From positions 372,001 to 436,000 of the forward strand of contig NZ_CTDX01000015.1 of NCBI RefSeq assembly GCF_001375515.1: 64,000 bases of DNA, given 5' to 3'. How positions within the stretch are numbered: the stretch's first letter is position 1; the number at the start of each line of letters is the position of its first letter. Positions 63,148 to 64,000 of this stretch are shown here, one piece after another. The notes beneath the pieces were generated by a model. That model did not search any database, was not told the origin of the DNA, and was given only the letters and a program-made list of their open reading frames with translations. The position numbers and the translations under genes were made by a program. This DNA comes from Bacillus kwashiorkori (GTDB lineage: Bacteria; Bacillota; Bacilli; Bacillales; Caldibacillaceae).

Positions 63148-63261
63148 CATGTTTTAGACGCTGCAATTGAAGAAATAACACATACAGAACTTGAAGTTAG
63201 ATATACCGAAGAAAAACAAGGTCGTGCGATTGGAAATTTTGGAAGTAGTTTCTGTGTTTAA
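63148..63261 (+). pseudogene. Rep_3-type plasmid replication initiator remnant
   Basis: Short frame HVLDAAIEEITHTELEVRYT followed by EEKQGRAIGNFG. VLDxAIEEI...TELxVxY..(K)xGR is the second winged-helix end of Rep_3/RepB initiators. Only the C-terminal about 35 residues survive. Confidence 0.5.
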
Positions 63262-63282
63262 AGTCTAACGCGCTGTTTATAT

Positions 63283-63747
63283 GTAAAAAGGGCTGTATCA
63301 AAGTACACTCAAGTTTCTAATTCACTACTAAATGATTCGGATGTGACATTACAAGCAAAGGGATTACTGTCAATTTTTTTATCCAATTCAAACGATTGGG
63401 AAATACACATGAAAGAAATTATCAGTCGTTCAAAAAATGGTCGAAATGCTCATTAACGAGTTATAAAAGAACCTATTGAATTAGGATATTTTGCTAGAAT
63501 TCAAGTTGTAGGGAATCGTTTTGAAGAAATGATTTATTTGTTTTCTGACGAAAAAGAAGATGTGGCTAATGAAATTGAAAAGTTAAAAAAACAGTATTCG
63601 ACAATTGGAAAGTCTTTAATTATTGAATATAAAGCACATAATAACAAGAAAAAAACACATTCGAGCACCTCCGAAACACCGTTTCCTGAAAATCAGTATC
63701 CGGAGAATAAGCTTACGGAAAACCAGTACAATAATAAAATGCAATGA
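63283..63747 (+). pseudogene. Plasmid helix-turn-helix replication protein, internal stop
   Basis: Frame KRAVSKYTQVSNSLLNDSDVTLQAKGLLSIFLSN, then IHMKEIISRSKNGRNAH, a TAA at 63454-63456 and RVIKEPIELGYFARIQVVGN. The family normally has Tyr at the stop position (AHYRV). DnaD-like/replication initiator N-terminal winged helix of plasmid and phage origin. The tail is low-complexity with repeats of ENQYP/ENK. Confidence 0.65.
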
Positions 63748-63769
63748 TTTCTTAAGCAGTTCTTTTTTT

Positions 63770-63950
63770 TTGACAAGGTAATAGTATTTTGTGTACAATT
63801 AGTTCGAATTCGAGATAATCGAATTACTGGTTTCTGGAGGATACATATTCTTCAAGATTAGAGTCGAAGGCATGACAAGTTGCCATGTCATCATCTACTT
63901 TCGACTGGCAAATAAAAAAGGTTAAACGGGAGTAAGCCGTTTAATTTAAA
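63770..63950 (+). promoter_or_regulatory. Promoter, inverted repeat and structured leader at the right edge
   Basis: TTGACA (63770-63775), 18 bp, TACAAT (63794-63799). Directly after lies AATTCGA-GATAA-TCGAATT (63807-63825), a likely repressor site. A leader hairpin follows (GTCGAA / TTCGAC around ATGACA / TGTCAT, about 63861-63905) and a TTAAACGG / CCGTTTAA stem (63922-63944). The regulated gene lies beyond the window. Confidence 0.6.
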
Positions 63951-64000
63951 AAAGTGTTTTACTAATGGCTTCAGAAGCAAGATAATAGAAGTTTTATAAA

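Overview
The window is a low-GC Firmicutes chromosome segment, almost certainly from the Bacillaceae. The evidence is Bacillus-type synteny (uvrBA, nag genes, hprK-lgt-yvoD-ppaX-yvoF, trxB, rapZ-yvcK-whiA-crh, clpP, rpoN, cggR-gapA-pgk-tpiA-gpmI-eno, secG-est-rnr-smpB-ssrA), a Crh protein, CtsR and CggR operators, AGGAGG-like ribosome binding sites and frequent TTG/GTG starts. Species cannot be fixed from sequence alone.

Layout. 1-802: leader-distal end of a type I-C-like CRISPR array; leader and cas genes would lie to the left, outside the window. 1097-1790: two small genes (Rpn-like C-terminal fragment, DUF1871). 1983-6800: a yrk-type persulfide/sulfur-trafficking cluster (TusA, DsrE2, rhodanese, TusA-rhodanese fusion, rhodanese-MBL fusion, TauE/SafE exporter) with two CsoR/CstR-like operators. 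7185-8685: a HAD hydrolase and a convergent formate/nitrite channel with an Fnr-like box. 9088-15431: uvrB, uvrA, yvlB-like. 15612-17558: nagA-nagB on the minus strand. 18045-22145: hprK-lgt-yvoD-ppaX-yvoF. 22319-28707: TPR protein, trxB, Nudix, rapZ-yvcK-whiA, crh. 28922-29932: clpP with CtsR box and tRNA-Arg(CCG), both minus strand. 30080-39113: rpoN, glutaredoxin-like gene, then the complete lower-glycolysis operon under CggR. 39509-43058: manganese ABC importer mntABCD with an MntR-like operator. 43176-48203: secG, esterase, RNase R, smpB and tmRNA. 48268-50182: an ABC-F protein behind a textbook transcription attenuator with a three-codon leader ORF. 50490-53839: an ABC-2 export system. 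54073-58680: MMPL transporter plus secreted coiled-coil partner, divergent from a TetR regulator whose likely operator lies inside the MMPL promoter. 58965-59297: DUF1992. 59483-64000: a mobile-element graveyard with two broken serine recombinases, a truncated IS21-type element, a truncated tyrosine recombinase, a broken VbhA-like antitoxin, remnants of plasmid replication genes, and a promoter with a structured leader running off the right edge.

How parts work together. Crh and HprK are the catabolite-repression signalling pair, and CggR controls glycolytic flux. RapZ, YvcK and WhiA link metabolism to envelope and division. SmpB, tmRNA and RNase R form the trans-translation and RNA-decay module. 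The yrk genes should capture, pass on and oxidise sulfane sulfur and export the sulfite or thiosulfate formed. The most striking signals are the ABC-F attenuator (three mutually exclusive pairings readable in the sequence), covariation and spacer duplication in the CRISPR trailer, an apparent ATT start codon for the MMPL transporter, and many well-formed intergenic palindromes.
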